A stretch of DNA of 16,812 bases, taken from positions 1 through 16,812 of the forward strand of contig CAJBIS010000455.1 in the NCBI GenBank assembly GCA_903953195.1, written 5' to 3'. Each line of letters begins with the position of its first letter. The stretch's first letter is position 1. The notes under the pieces are model-generated. The model was given only the letters and a program-made list of their open reading frames with translations. It was not told the DNA's origin and made no database searches. The DNA is from an uncultured Actinomycetes bacterium (lineage in GTDB: Bacteria; Actinomycetota; Acidimicrobiia; Acidimicrobiales; Microtrichaceae). A program made the translations under genes and the position numbers. Positions 1 to 6,011 of this stretch are shown piece by piece.

Positions 1-86
1 CGACGCTGGCCGTGGTGTTCGCCGGAAGCGCGGTGGTCGGCCTCGGCGTCGCGGCGCTCGGTGGTCGACTCGAACGCACGACCTGA
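1..86 (+). CDS. 3' end of a membrane protein gene (partial)
   Basis: The reading frame beginning at base 3 is open from the window edge and stops at TGA 84-86. The 27 visible residues are a hydrophobic Ala/Val/Gly/Leu-rich segment ending in a short basic/polar tail (GGRLERTT). This is what the last transmembrane helix and cytoplasmic tail of a polytopic membrane protein, for instance an MFS transporter, would look like. The family cannot be named from so little sequence. The gene converges on the ParA-type gene, and its stop codon overlaps the first unit of a 14-bp tandem repeat. Confidence 0.55.
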   Translation, partial: TLAVVFAGSAVVGLGVAALGGRLERTT

Positions 87-126
87 CGGGTTCGATCCGA
101 CGGGTTCGATCCGACGGGTTCGATCC
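85..126. repeat. Three perfect 14-bp tandem repeats
   Basis: The unit GACGGGTTCGATCC occurs three times head to tail without mismatch at 85-98, 99-112 and 113-126, followed by a degenerate fourth start (GGCGGGCTCG at 127-136). It fills nearly all the space between two convergent genes. The unit has no strong internal dyad and no T-tract follows, so it is not a standard terminator. Its role is unknown; slippage-generated repeat or protein-binding array are both possible. Confidence 0.85.
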
Positions 127-137
127 GGCGGGCTCGC

Positions 138-932
138 TCAGTCGGGTGCGTCGACGCGCTCGAGCAGTCGGTCGTAGAGCTGGTCGAAGATGCCGACGAT
201 GTTGCCCGCGCGTCGACCGAGATCGTGGACCGGGCACCGGCGTCCGACGGCCTCGTTGAGGGCGGTGCGCTGGGGGATGAACGGGTGCCACAACATGCCG
301 CGGCCCAGATGCCGGCCCAACGCGTCGGCCTGACGGTCGGCCTCGGCCGAGACCGACGGTGCCCGATTGATGACCGTGCCGTACAGATCCAGTCCGGGGT
401 GCGCGTCGTCGTCGAGTTCGCGGTCGAGCTGTTCGATGGTGTCGATCACGGCATCGGCACCACGCAGCGACAGTGCCGACAACTCGGCGACGAGCAGGAC
501 GCCGTCCGATGCCGCCAGTCCGGCGCGTGTGGTCGGCCCCAGCGACGGAGCGCAGTCGATCAGCACCAACCGGTATCGCTCGGTGGCGGGAGCGAGCGCG
601 TCGCGCAGTCGGGTCACGGCGGCGGCCGCACCGGTGTCGGCCTCGCGGTCGATCAGATTGCGACTCGCAGGGAGCACGTCGACACCGGCGCCCCACCCGG
701 ACGTCACCGTCGCCGCGGCCGCCGTTCGGGAGTCGCCGGTCCGCAGCACGTCGCCGACGGCCAGGTGGTCATCATCGGCCTCGACGCCCATGGCCCAGCC
801 GGCGCTGCCCTGCGGGTCCAGATCGACGACCAGGGTGGCGTCGCCCCGTCGTTGCGCCGCTGCGGCCAGACCGAGCACCACGGTGGTCTTGCCGACACCA
901 CCCTTCTGGTTCAACACGGCCACCGTCGCCAC
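138..932 (-). CDS. ParA/Soj-type deviant Walker ATPase, stand-alone
   Basis: This 264-residue protein is a ParA/MinD-superfamily ATPase. It has the deviant Walker A box KGGVGKTT at residues 10-17 with signature lysine K10 and catalytic K15, the switch I-type motif DLDPQG at 37-42, and a Walker B strand LVLIDCAP at 122-129 with D126. It has no N-terminal DNA-binding extension, like small chromosomal Soj-type ATPases, which dimerise on ATP and bind DNA or membrane to position a cargo. The start is GTG at 932, supported by a GAGAGGA Shine-Dalgarno sequence about 7 nt upstream. No ParB gene and no recognisable parS site lies in the window. It is divergent from the hydrolase gene with 63 bp between starts. 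It probably positions something other than the chromosome origin, but the cargo cannot be inferred here. Confidence 0.9.
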   Translation of the reverse strand: MATVAVLNQKGGVGKTTVVLGLAAAAQRRGDATLVVDLDPQGSAGWAMGVEADDDHLAVGDVLRTGDSRTAAAATVTSGWGAGVDVLPASRNLIDREADTGAAAAVTRLRDALAPATERYRLVLIDCAPSLGPTTRAGLAASDGVLLVAELSALSLRGADAVIDTIEQLDRELDDDAHPGLDLYGTVINRAPSVSAEADRQADALGRHLGRGMLWHPFIPQRTALNEAVGRRCPVHDLGRRAGNIVGIFDQLYDRLLERVDAPD

Positions 933-995
933 GGACTGATCCTCTCACGGACCCTGATCCTCCTGCCCACACGGTCGCGTGACACGCTGTGCGGC
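933..995. promoter_or_regulatory. Divergent promoter region with a 9-bp direct repeat
   Basis: These 63 bp separate the start codons of the divergent ParA-type and hydrolase genes and must hold both promoters. CTGATCCTC occurs twice, at 936-944 and 954-962, 18 bp apart; the first copy overlaps the ParA-type gene's ribosome binding site on the other strand. Upstream of the hydrolase ATG the hexamer CACGCT (983-988), preceded by TGA, lies 7 nt from the start. This is a weak match to a TANNNT -10 box for a leaderless transcript. No good -35 box was found. Confidence 0.35.
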
Positions 996-1655
996 ATGGA
1001 CGAACGTGCCGGCAGCGCCTATCTGGTCGTACCCGAGGAGGGTCCCGGCCACGGTGTGCTGGTGCTCCACTCGTGGTGGGGGCTGACGCCGGCGACGAAG
1101 TCGGTGGTCGAGGCACTCGCCGACGCCGGGTACACGGCGCTCGCCCCCAACCTGCTCGGCGGCGAGCTCCCGGCCGACGGTGACGCCGCCCGCGACCTGC
1201 TCGCGGCCACCGACCCGAACGCGACGGCGGCGCTCATCCTGTCGAGCGTCGTCGCGCTCCGGGCGCACAGCGCGGAGCCGACGGCACCCGTGGCAGTCAT
1301 CGGCTACTCGATGGGAGCGTCGTGGGCGCTCTGGCTCGCCACCCGCCAGCCGGACTCCGTGGACGCCGTCGTCGCCTACTACGGGGCCCAGAACATCGAC
1401 TTCGAGCTCCTGCGGGCGCCGGTGCTCGGCCACTTCGCGGAGCACGATCCGCTGGTGAGCGACGACGAACTCGTCGAGATGCAGGCGCACCTGATGCTGC
1501 TCGACAAGCACATCGAGTTCCACCGCTACGAGGGCACGGCGCACTTCTTCGCCGAGGACTCGCCGGCGCAGGAGGCCGACGACGAGGCGGCCGCACTCGC
1601 ATGGGCGCGCACGCTCGCGTTCCTGACCGAACACGCGCCGGCCCGGACGACCTGA
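996..1655 (+). CDS. Dienelactone hydrolase-like alpha/beta hydrolase
   Basis: The 219-residue protein matches the dienelactone hydrolase family in length and layout. The nucleophile elbow is GYSMGAS with Ser105, the acid is Asp151 in AEHDP and the base is His183 in EGTAHFF, giving a complete Ser-Asp-His triad in the family's order and spacing. Classical dienelactone hydrolase uses Cys as nucleophile; the Ser here is common among uncharacterised relatives and suggests a general esterase or lactonase. The N-terminal block HSWWGL is also typical. It is cytoplasmic, with no signal peptide. The open frame extends upstream into the antisense of the ParA-type gene, but ATG 996 is chosen because the protein then starts where the family does. 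It is probably a single-gene unit, since the next gene is convergent. The substrate is unknown. Confidence 0.88.
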   Translation: MDERAGSAYLVVPEEGPGHGVLVLHSWWGLTPATKSVVEALADAGYTALAPNLLGGELPADGDAARDLLAATDPNATAALILSSVVALRAHSAEPTAPVAVIGYSMGASWALWLATRQPDSVDAVVAYYGAQNIDFELLRAPVLGHFAEHDPLVSDDELVEMQAHLMLLDKHIEFHRYEGTAHFFAEDSPAQEADDEAAALAWARTLAFLTEHAPARTT

Positions 1656-1687
1656 TCTGGCCCGTTCAGATCACCAGAGCTGATCTG
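1653..1687. terminator. Shared convergent terminator with two alternative hairpins
   Basis: TGATCTG (1653-1659), CAGATCA (1667-1673) and TGATCTG (1681-1687) are spaced exactly 14 bp apart with 7-nt gaps. The middle arm can pair perfectly with either flanking arm to give two mutually exclusive 7-bp hairpins with 7-nt loops. The first arm begins with the TGA stop of the hydrolase gene, and the middle arm ends with the TCA that is the stop of the opposing gene. The third arm lies inside the opposing gene's last codons. There is no T-tract, so efficiency as an intrinsic terminator is uncertain. Confidence 0.55.
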
Positions 1688-2507
1688 TGTACTCGTCGGT
1701 TCCGGGGATGGTGGGGATGAACGGCGCCGCCAGGCGGACGGTGCCCAGGCCGGACTCGTCGATGCGGCTCGCGTAGTCCTGCACCCGTGCCCACGCCGCG
1801 GTGGGTTCCGAGGTGAGGAACAGCAGCTGCATGCTGCGGGCCCGCGTGCCGGGACCGGTGCCGAGCTTCATCGGGGCCTTGCCCTCGTCGCCCTTCGGGA
1901 TGATCGGTCGCCAGTGCTGCACCTGGTCCACCGGCGAGACCCCGGACTCGTCATCGGCGAACAGCGCCGGTGAACCGGTCTCGGTGAACCACGCGACGAG
2001 GTCGCCGTGCGACACGTCCTCGGCCCGGTCGACGTGCACGCTCACCAGCCCGCGGTACGGATGGTCGAGCGCCATGTGGGCCGGCACCCCGTCCGGGTCC
2101 CGCGGCGTCGCGCCCGTCGTGAAGTACAGCGACGTGTGCGCGTGGTGCCGCTCGTCGAACCCGCGGTCGTGCTCGTACAGGTCGAAGACCTGACGGTTGG
2201 CCCAGGCCCAGTGCTCGGCCTCGTGCCCGGCATGGATGAAGTAGGTGGCCAGATAGGACCCGGCGTCGACGGGTTCGGCGACCGCGGCGTCGCTCGGCGT
2301 GTCGGCCGGGAAGCGCAGGTCCTTCAGCTCACGGGTGGCGACCCAGCGGCGACCGGCGAACAGCCACGGGCCGATCATGCAGCCCGAGTAGAAGTGGTCC
2401 CGCTCGTACCAGCGGTTGTAGGCCACCTCGTGGCCCACCGTCGGGTCGACCAGCGTGTAGAGCATCGAGCCGACCTTGACTTCGGGATCTGATCCGCACG
2501 GTTCCAT
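1671..2507 (-). CDS. Conserved protein of unknown function, third gene of P450 operon
   Basis: This protein of up to 278 residues is not assigned to a named family with confidence. The N-terminal block YNRWYERDHFYSG, rich in aromatics, His and Arg, resembles the NxWYxxxH signature of dimeric alpha/beta-barrel (EthD/ABM-like) proteins. A second such half may lie after about residue 150 (GLVSVHVDR), with FLTSEPTAA near the C-terminus. No signal peptide or membrane segment is seen. The start is uncertain: ATG at 2507 has no good ribosome binding site, while the in-frame ATG at 2465 (residue 15, MLYTLVDP) has AAGG about 8 nt upstream and may be the true start, giving 264 residues. It lies 29 or 71 nt downstream of the KSI-like gene on the same strand, so a role in the same lipid/steroid oxidation route is inferred. 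Confidence 0.7.
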   Translation of the reverse strand: MEPCGSDPEVKVGSMLYTLVDPTVGHEVAYNRWYERDHFYSGCMIGPWLFAGRRWVATRELKDLRFPADTPSDAAVAEPVDAGSYLATYFIHAGHEAEHWAWANRQVFDLYEHDRGFDERHHAHTSLYFTTGATPRDPDGVPAHMALDHPYRGLVSVHVDRAEDVSHGDLVAWFTETGSPALFADDESGVSPVDQVQHWRPIIPKGDEGKAPMKLGTGPGTRARSMQLLFLTSEPTAAWARVQDYASRIDESGLGTVRLAAPFIPTIPGTDEYTDQLW

Positions 2508-2536
2508 GGACAGGACGGTACCGATCGGCCCGGAGG

Positions 2537-2959
2537 TCAGCCGAATCGCAGCTCGTCGAGTGCCCAGTAGGCCCGCAGCGCCGCCACCCGGCCGTCGGCG
2601 TCGACCCGGTAGGTGATGACGAGATCGGTGTGGACGACGCCACCGCCGTCGGGCAGCGTCGTCGAGATGGTGCCGACGTTCGCCACCTCGTCACCGGCGG
2701 CGTGGGACCGTTCGATGGCGAAGGTGACCGACTCGTTGGGCGCGACGACGGCGTCGTAGAACGCGGCGATGGCGTCACGGCCACGGTGTCCGTGACCCTC
2801 GGGGTCCATGGGCGAGACGCCGATGGGGTCCTCGACGACGGCGCCGTCGGCGAAGAGCGCGAGCCAGCCGTCGCGGTCGCCGGCCTCGACGGCGAGCATC
2901 GACTGCAACGAGGCGTCGCGCGCGGGGTGCGGGGGGAAGTGTTCCGGCAGCGTCGGCAC
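2537..2959 (-). CDS. Ketosteroid isomerase-like NTF2-fold protein
   Basis: The 140-residue protein has the length and sequence pattern of SnoaL/ketosteroid isomerase proteins. The block from AGDRDG (26-31) through ALFADGAVVEDPIG (34-47) aligns closely with the active-site region of bacterial delta5-3-ketosteroid isomerase. Asp44 falls at the place of the catalytic base (Asp38 in the Comamonas enzyme). By my alignment the two oxyanion-hole residues are not kept: the Tyr14 position is Ser20 and the Asp99 position is Ile115. It may therefore be an isomerase with altered chemistry, a hydrolase/cyclase, or a binding protein. The start is GTG at 2959; the stop of the upstream P450 gene ends one base before it (TGA-C-GTG), so translation is very likely coupled. 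Confidence 0.82.
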   Translation of the reverse strand: MPTLPEHFPPHPARDASLQSMLAVEAGDRDGWLALFADGAVVEDPIGVSPMDPEGHGHRGRDAIAAFYDAVVAPNESVTFAIERSHAAGDEVANVGTISTTLPDGGGVVHTDLVITYRVDADGRVAALRAYWALDELRFG

Positions 2960-2960
2960 G

Positions 2961-4214
2961 TCAGTTCGCTCCTGTGGGGACGGTGGTGGGGGTGAACTCG
3001 GCGGGCATCGACTTGATGCCGTGGATGAACGGCGAGCGCAGGTACGCGGGCGGCCCCGAGGCGTGGATGTCGGGGATCCACGTGAACAGCTCCTCGAACA
3101 TCACCCGGATCTCCCGTCGGGCCAGGTTGGCTCCGAGGCAGAAGTGGGGTCCGCCGGCGCCGAAGCCGACGTGGTCGTTGGGTGTGCGGGTGAGGTCGAA
3201 GGTGAACGGGTCGTCGAACACCGCGGCATCGCGGTTGGCCGACTCGTACCACATGACCACCTTGTCGCCGGCGGCGATGTCGACCTCGCCGATGCGCGTG
3301 TCCTCGGTGGCGGTGCGGCGGAAGTGGATCACGGGTGTGGCCCAGCGCACGATCTCCTCGACGGCGGTCGCGCTCACACCGTCGACGTCGGCCTGCCAGG
3401 CGGCCCGCTGGTCCGGGTGCTCCGTGAGCAGCCGGATGCCGTGGGTGATGGCGTTGCGCGTCGTCTCGTTGCCGGCGGCGGCCAGCAGGATGAAGAAGCT
3501 GGCCATCTCCATCGGCTCGAGCGACTCGCCCTCCACCTCGGCGTGCATCAGCGCCGAGACCAGATCGTCCTGCGGGTTGCGCAACCGGTCCTCGCCGACG
3601 GCCTGGGCGATCTGGGCCATCTCGATGGCGGCACCCATCAGCGCGGCGATGTCGGGGGTCGTCTCGCTGTCACCCAGGATCATGTTGGTGAGTTCGAAGA
3701 TGCGCTGCCACAGGTCGCGCGGAATGCCCATCATCTCGCAGATGATCTCGAGCGGCAGCCGAGCGGCCAGGTCGGTCACGACGTCACACGAGCCCTGCTC
3801 GGCGATGTCGGCGACGATCGCCCGGGCCTTGTGCTGGACGTCGGCATCGATGCGGTTCACCATCCGCGGCGTGAACGACCGGTTGACGATCATGCGCAGC
3901 CGCGTGTGGCGCGGCGCGTCCATGTTGATCATCGATCCGAAGAACTCGGCGATCTCGACCGGCAGGTCCGGGATGTTGGTGCCCTGACCGGAACAGAACA
4001 GCTCCGGGTGGCGCGACACGTGCATGAGGTCCTCGTGGCGGACGACGGACCAGAAGCCCGGCCCGGGCGGGAACCCCTCGATCTCGGGTTCGGGACCGAA
4101 CCCGACCGGTGACTCCTCACGGAGTGTCCGGAAGGCGTCGGCACGGGCCTCGGCGCCGTTCGCCCACCACTCGATGTCGTTCATGTCGGCGATGACGCGG
4201 TCCAGGTCGGCCAT
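2961..4214 (-). CDS. Cytochrome P450, CYP125/CYP124/CYP142-like
   Basis: At 417 residues this is a full-length soluble bacterial P450. It has the I-helix oxygen-activation motif AGNETT at 247-252, the K-helix ExxR as E287-R290, and the heme-binding loop FGAGGPHFCLG with thiolate ligand Cys359. The block NMDAPRHTRLR (97-107) and the general layout resemble the actinobacterial CYP125/CYP124/CYP142 group, which hydroxylates the terminal carbon of cholesterol or methyl-branched lipid side chains; this subfamily call is from memory of the motifs. The open frame continues far upstream, but ATG 4214 fits the family N-terminus and has a TACCTT -10 box 6 nt upstream, suggesting a leaderless message. 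It is first in an operon with the KSI-like and unknown genes. No ferredoxin or reductase gene is nearby, so electrons must come from elsewhere. Confidence 0.93.
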   Translation of the reverse strand: MADLDRVIADMNDIEWWANGAEARADAFRTLREESPVGFGPEPEIEGFPPGPGFWSVVRHEDLMHVSRHPELFCSGQGTNIPDLPVEIAEFFGSMINMDAPRHTRLRMIVNRSFTPRMVNRIDADVQHKARAIVADIAEQGSCDVVTDLAARLPLEIICEMMGIPRDLWQRIFELTNMILGDSETTPDIAALMGAAIEMAQIAQAVGEDRLRNPQDDLVSALMHAEVEGESLEPMEMASFFILLAAAGNETTRNAITHGIRLLTEHPDQRAAWQADVDGVSATAVEEIVRWATPVIHFRRTATEDTRIGEVDIAAGDKVVMWYESANRDAAVFDDPFTFDLTRTPNDHVGFGAGGPHFCLGANLARREIRVMFEELFTWIPDIHASGPPAYLRSPFIHGIKSMPAEFTPTTVPTGAN

Positions 4215-4220
4215 GGACCT

Positions 4221-4226
4221 AAGGTA
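4221..4226 (-). promoter_or_regulatory. Candidate -10 box for leaderless P450 operon transcript
   Basis: On the minus strand TACCTT (TANNNT) sits exactly 6 nt before the P450 ATG (TACCTT-aggtcc-ATG). This is the spacing expected if transcription starts at the A of the ATG, as in many actinobacterial leaderless genes. No Shine-Dalgarno sequence with good spacing is present, which fits. The -35 match is weak (AGGACC, 18 nt upstream). Confidence 0.5.
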
Positions 4227-4290
4227 CCGGCCGCCATGCCGTCCGGTCCTGCTCCCGCTCTCCGATGACGGCCGACGCGACGGTGGGACC

Positions 4291-5943
4291 ATGAGCACGA
4301 CGGTCGCTCGCCCGACCCGCATCAGGCTCCGCGCGTGGCAGTCCGAGGCGCTCGAGCGCCTCGCCGCCCGATCCGGTCCGGACTTCCTCACGGTGGCCAC
4401 CCCCGGTGCCGGGAAGACCACGTTCGCCCTCGCAGCAGCGACGAGGAATCTCTCCGACCATCCGGGCCGCCGACTGGTGGTCGTCGCGCCGACGCAGCAT
4501 CTCAAGCAGCAGTGGGCCGACGCGGCGGCGCGCTTCCGGATCCATCTGGACGCCGACTGGTCGCCTCGCGGCGGCGACCTGCCCGGCGACGTCCACGGCG
4601 TCGTCACCACGTACCAGCAGGTGGCCACGTCGGCCGCCGAGCTGGCCTCGGTGTCCGCCGGCGCGTTCGTGATCCTGGACGAGGTCCACCACGCCGGTGA
4701 CGACCGGGCGTGGGGGTCGTCGATCCTCACGGCGTTCGACGGCGCGGCGCAACGGTTGTCGCTGTCGGGGACGCCGTTCCGGTCGGACTCGAGCGCGATC
4801 CCGTTCGTCACCTACCACCTGGACGAGGCGCTGGCCGACTACGAGTACGGCTACGGCGAGGCGCTCGCGGATGGCGGGGTCGTCCGGCCCGTGTACTTCC
4901 CGCGGATCAACGGCTTCATGGAGTGGGTGGCGCCGGACGGTCAGATCGTCACGGCGACGTTCGACGACGAACTGGCCCGCGAGCAGGCGAACCAGCGGCT
5001 GCGCACCGCGCTCAGCCTGGAGGGTGAGTGGTTGCCGACGGTGCTGCGTCAGGCCGACGAGCGGCTGGCCCGGCTCCGCGCCGTCGATGCGACCGCGGGC
5101 GGACTGGTGATCGCCACCGACCAGGCGCACGCGCAGGGCGTCGCCGAGGTACTGCGTCGCCGTGGCGTGCGCGCCGTGGTCGCCACGTCGGACGAGGACG
5201 ATGCCTCGGAGAGGATCCGGGCCTTCGGCGAGTCCGACGACGAGTGGATCGTCGCGGTGCGGATGGTGTCCGAAGGGGTCGACATCCCCCGGCTCCGCAT
5301 CGCCGTGTTCGCGACGACGACGACGACCGAGTTGTTCTTCCGTCAGGCCGTCGGCCGTGTGGTGCGCCACACCCGTGGGCTGCGCGATCAGCGCGCCTTC
5401 GTGTTCCTGCCGGACGACCCGCGGCTGCGACGCCACGCGTCGGACCTGGCGGCGTCGCGTCGCCACAGCCTGACGGCTCGGCAGGCCGCACCCCGGGCCG
5501 AGGGCCTCGACGGCGTCGACGGTGACGACGACGCGCAGTTGAGCCTCTTCGCCGTGATCGGAGCCGTGGCGACCGAGGAGACGTCGATGGGGGTGTTCGC
5601 GGCCGCGCCCGATGCGCTGGAGGGGCGCGAACCGGATGGTGTCGAGCTGGTGCTCGAGCCGCCGCCGCTCCCGGGCGGTGGCGTCGTCGGCAGTTGGTCG
5701 GACGGCGAGGACGAGACCGGTGACGACCCCGAGGCGGGGCTCGATCCGCGACAGCGGCGGATCCGGCTCCGTGAGCGCAACGCCGATGTGGTGCGCGAAC
5801 TGGTTCGGGCCACGGGACAGTCGCATCCGGCGGTGAACGCCGAGCTCAATCGGCTCTGCGGCATCCGACAGATCTCGCAGGCCACGGTGGATCAGCTCGA
5901 GCGGCGTCTCGAAGCCGGTCGGAAGTGGCTGCGACAGCACTGA
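4291..5943 (+). CDS. SF2 DEVH-box helicase with sliding-clamp-binding motif
   Basis: The 550-residue protein has the standard superfamily 2 helicase order. A Q-like lead-in RAWQSEAL (14-21) precedes motif I TPGAGKTT (37-44). Motif II is DEVH (130-133), motif III-like SGTP (159-162), motif V GVDIP (329-333) and motif VI QAVGRVVRH (352-360). After the two RecA-like domains there is an acidic linker (about 404-414) followed by QLSLF at 416-420, which equals the bacterial beta-clamp-binding consensus QL[S/D]LF. A second acidic, Pro/Gly-rich linker (about 445-485) leads to a basic, Arg-rich C-terminal domain (about 486-550) of unknown fold. The protein is likely an ATP-driven DNA translocase tied to replication or repair. 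ATG 4291 is chosen because it precedes the conserved core; upstream is GGTGGG. It is divergent from the P450 gene (76 bp apart), with a strong hairpin after it. Confidence 0.88.
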   Translation: MSTTVARPTRIRLRAWQSEALERLAARSGPDFLTVATPGAGKTTFALAAATRNLSDHPGRRLVVVAPTQHLKQQWADAAARFRIHLDADWSPRGGDLPGDVHGVVTTYQQVATSAAELASVSAGAFVILDEVHHAGDDRAWGSSILTAFDGAAQRLSLSGTPFRSDSSAIPFVTYHLDEALADYEYGYGEALADGGVVRPVYFPRINGFMEWVAPDGQIVTATFDDELAREQANQRLRTALSLEGEWLPTVLRQADERLARLRAVDATAGGLVIATDQAHAQGVAEVLRRRGVRAVVATSDEDDASERIRAFGESDDEWIVAVRMVSEGVDIPRLRIAVFATTTTTELFFRQAVGRVVRHTRGLRDQRAFVFLPDDPRLRRHASDLAASRRHSLTARQAAPRAEGLDGVDGDDDAQLSLFAVIGAVATEETSMGVFAAAPDALEGREPDGVELVLEPPPLPGGGVVGSWSDGEDETGDDPEAGLDPRQRRIRLRERNADVVRELVRATGQSHPAVNAELNRLCGIRQISQATVDQLERRLEAGRKWLRQH

Positions 5944-5952
5944 GCGCCGCGG

Positions 5953-5993
5953 CCGGCGCCGCCGTCGTCGGATGACCGGACCGGTGGCGCCGG
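5953..5993 (+). terminator. Strong GC hairpin between helicase and kinase genes
   Basis: CCGGCGCCGCCG at 5953-5964 pairs with CGGTGGCGCCGG at 5982-5993 over 12 bp with a single G-U wobble. The 17-nt loop can itself form a small CGG/CCG stem (5969-5971 with 5976-5978). It starts 9 nt after the helicase stop and ends 18 nt before the kinase start. No T-run follows, so it is either an actinobacterial terminator without a U-tract or an mRNA-processing/stability element. Confidence 0.55.
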
Positions 5994-6011
5994 GGTGACC
6001 GGTGGGCGAAC

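Noticed and set aside
85..126. tRNA T-arm-like word GGTTCGATCC suggesting a tRNA fragment or attachment site
   Set aside because: No acceptor, D or anticodon arm nearby, loop one base short, and no integrase in the window; the word simply belongs to the tandem repeat.
225..995. Long + strand frame extending upstream of the hydrolase ATG, giving a 476-residue protein
   Set aside because: The upstream part is antisense to the ParA-type gene, is Arg/Gln/Gly-rich low-complexity sequence, and the hydrolase family starts at residue 1 from ATG 996.
138..995. Chromosome partition locus near the replication origin
   Set aside because: No ParB gene and no parS-like palindrome are visible, nor any origin-associated gene.
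2808..4112. 434-residue + strand open frame opposite the P450
   Set aside because: Low-complexity Gly/Asp/Val/His composition and no motifs; the minus strand is clearly the P450.
4215..4811. N-terminal extension of the P450 to 616 residues
   Set aside because: It is antisense to the helicase coding region, and P450 similarity begins only after ATG 4214, which has its own -10 box.
4291..5943. Anti-phage defence helicase
   Set aside because: No nuclease, methylase or other defence partner adjoins; neighbours are metabolic, and a clamp-binding motif fits replication or repair better.
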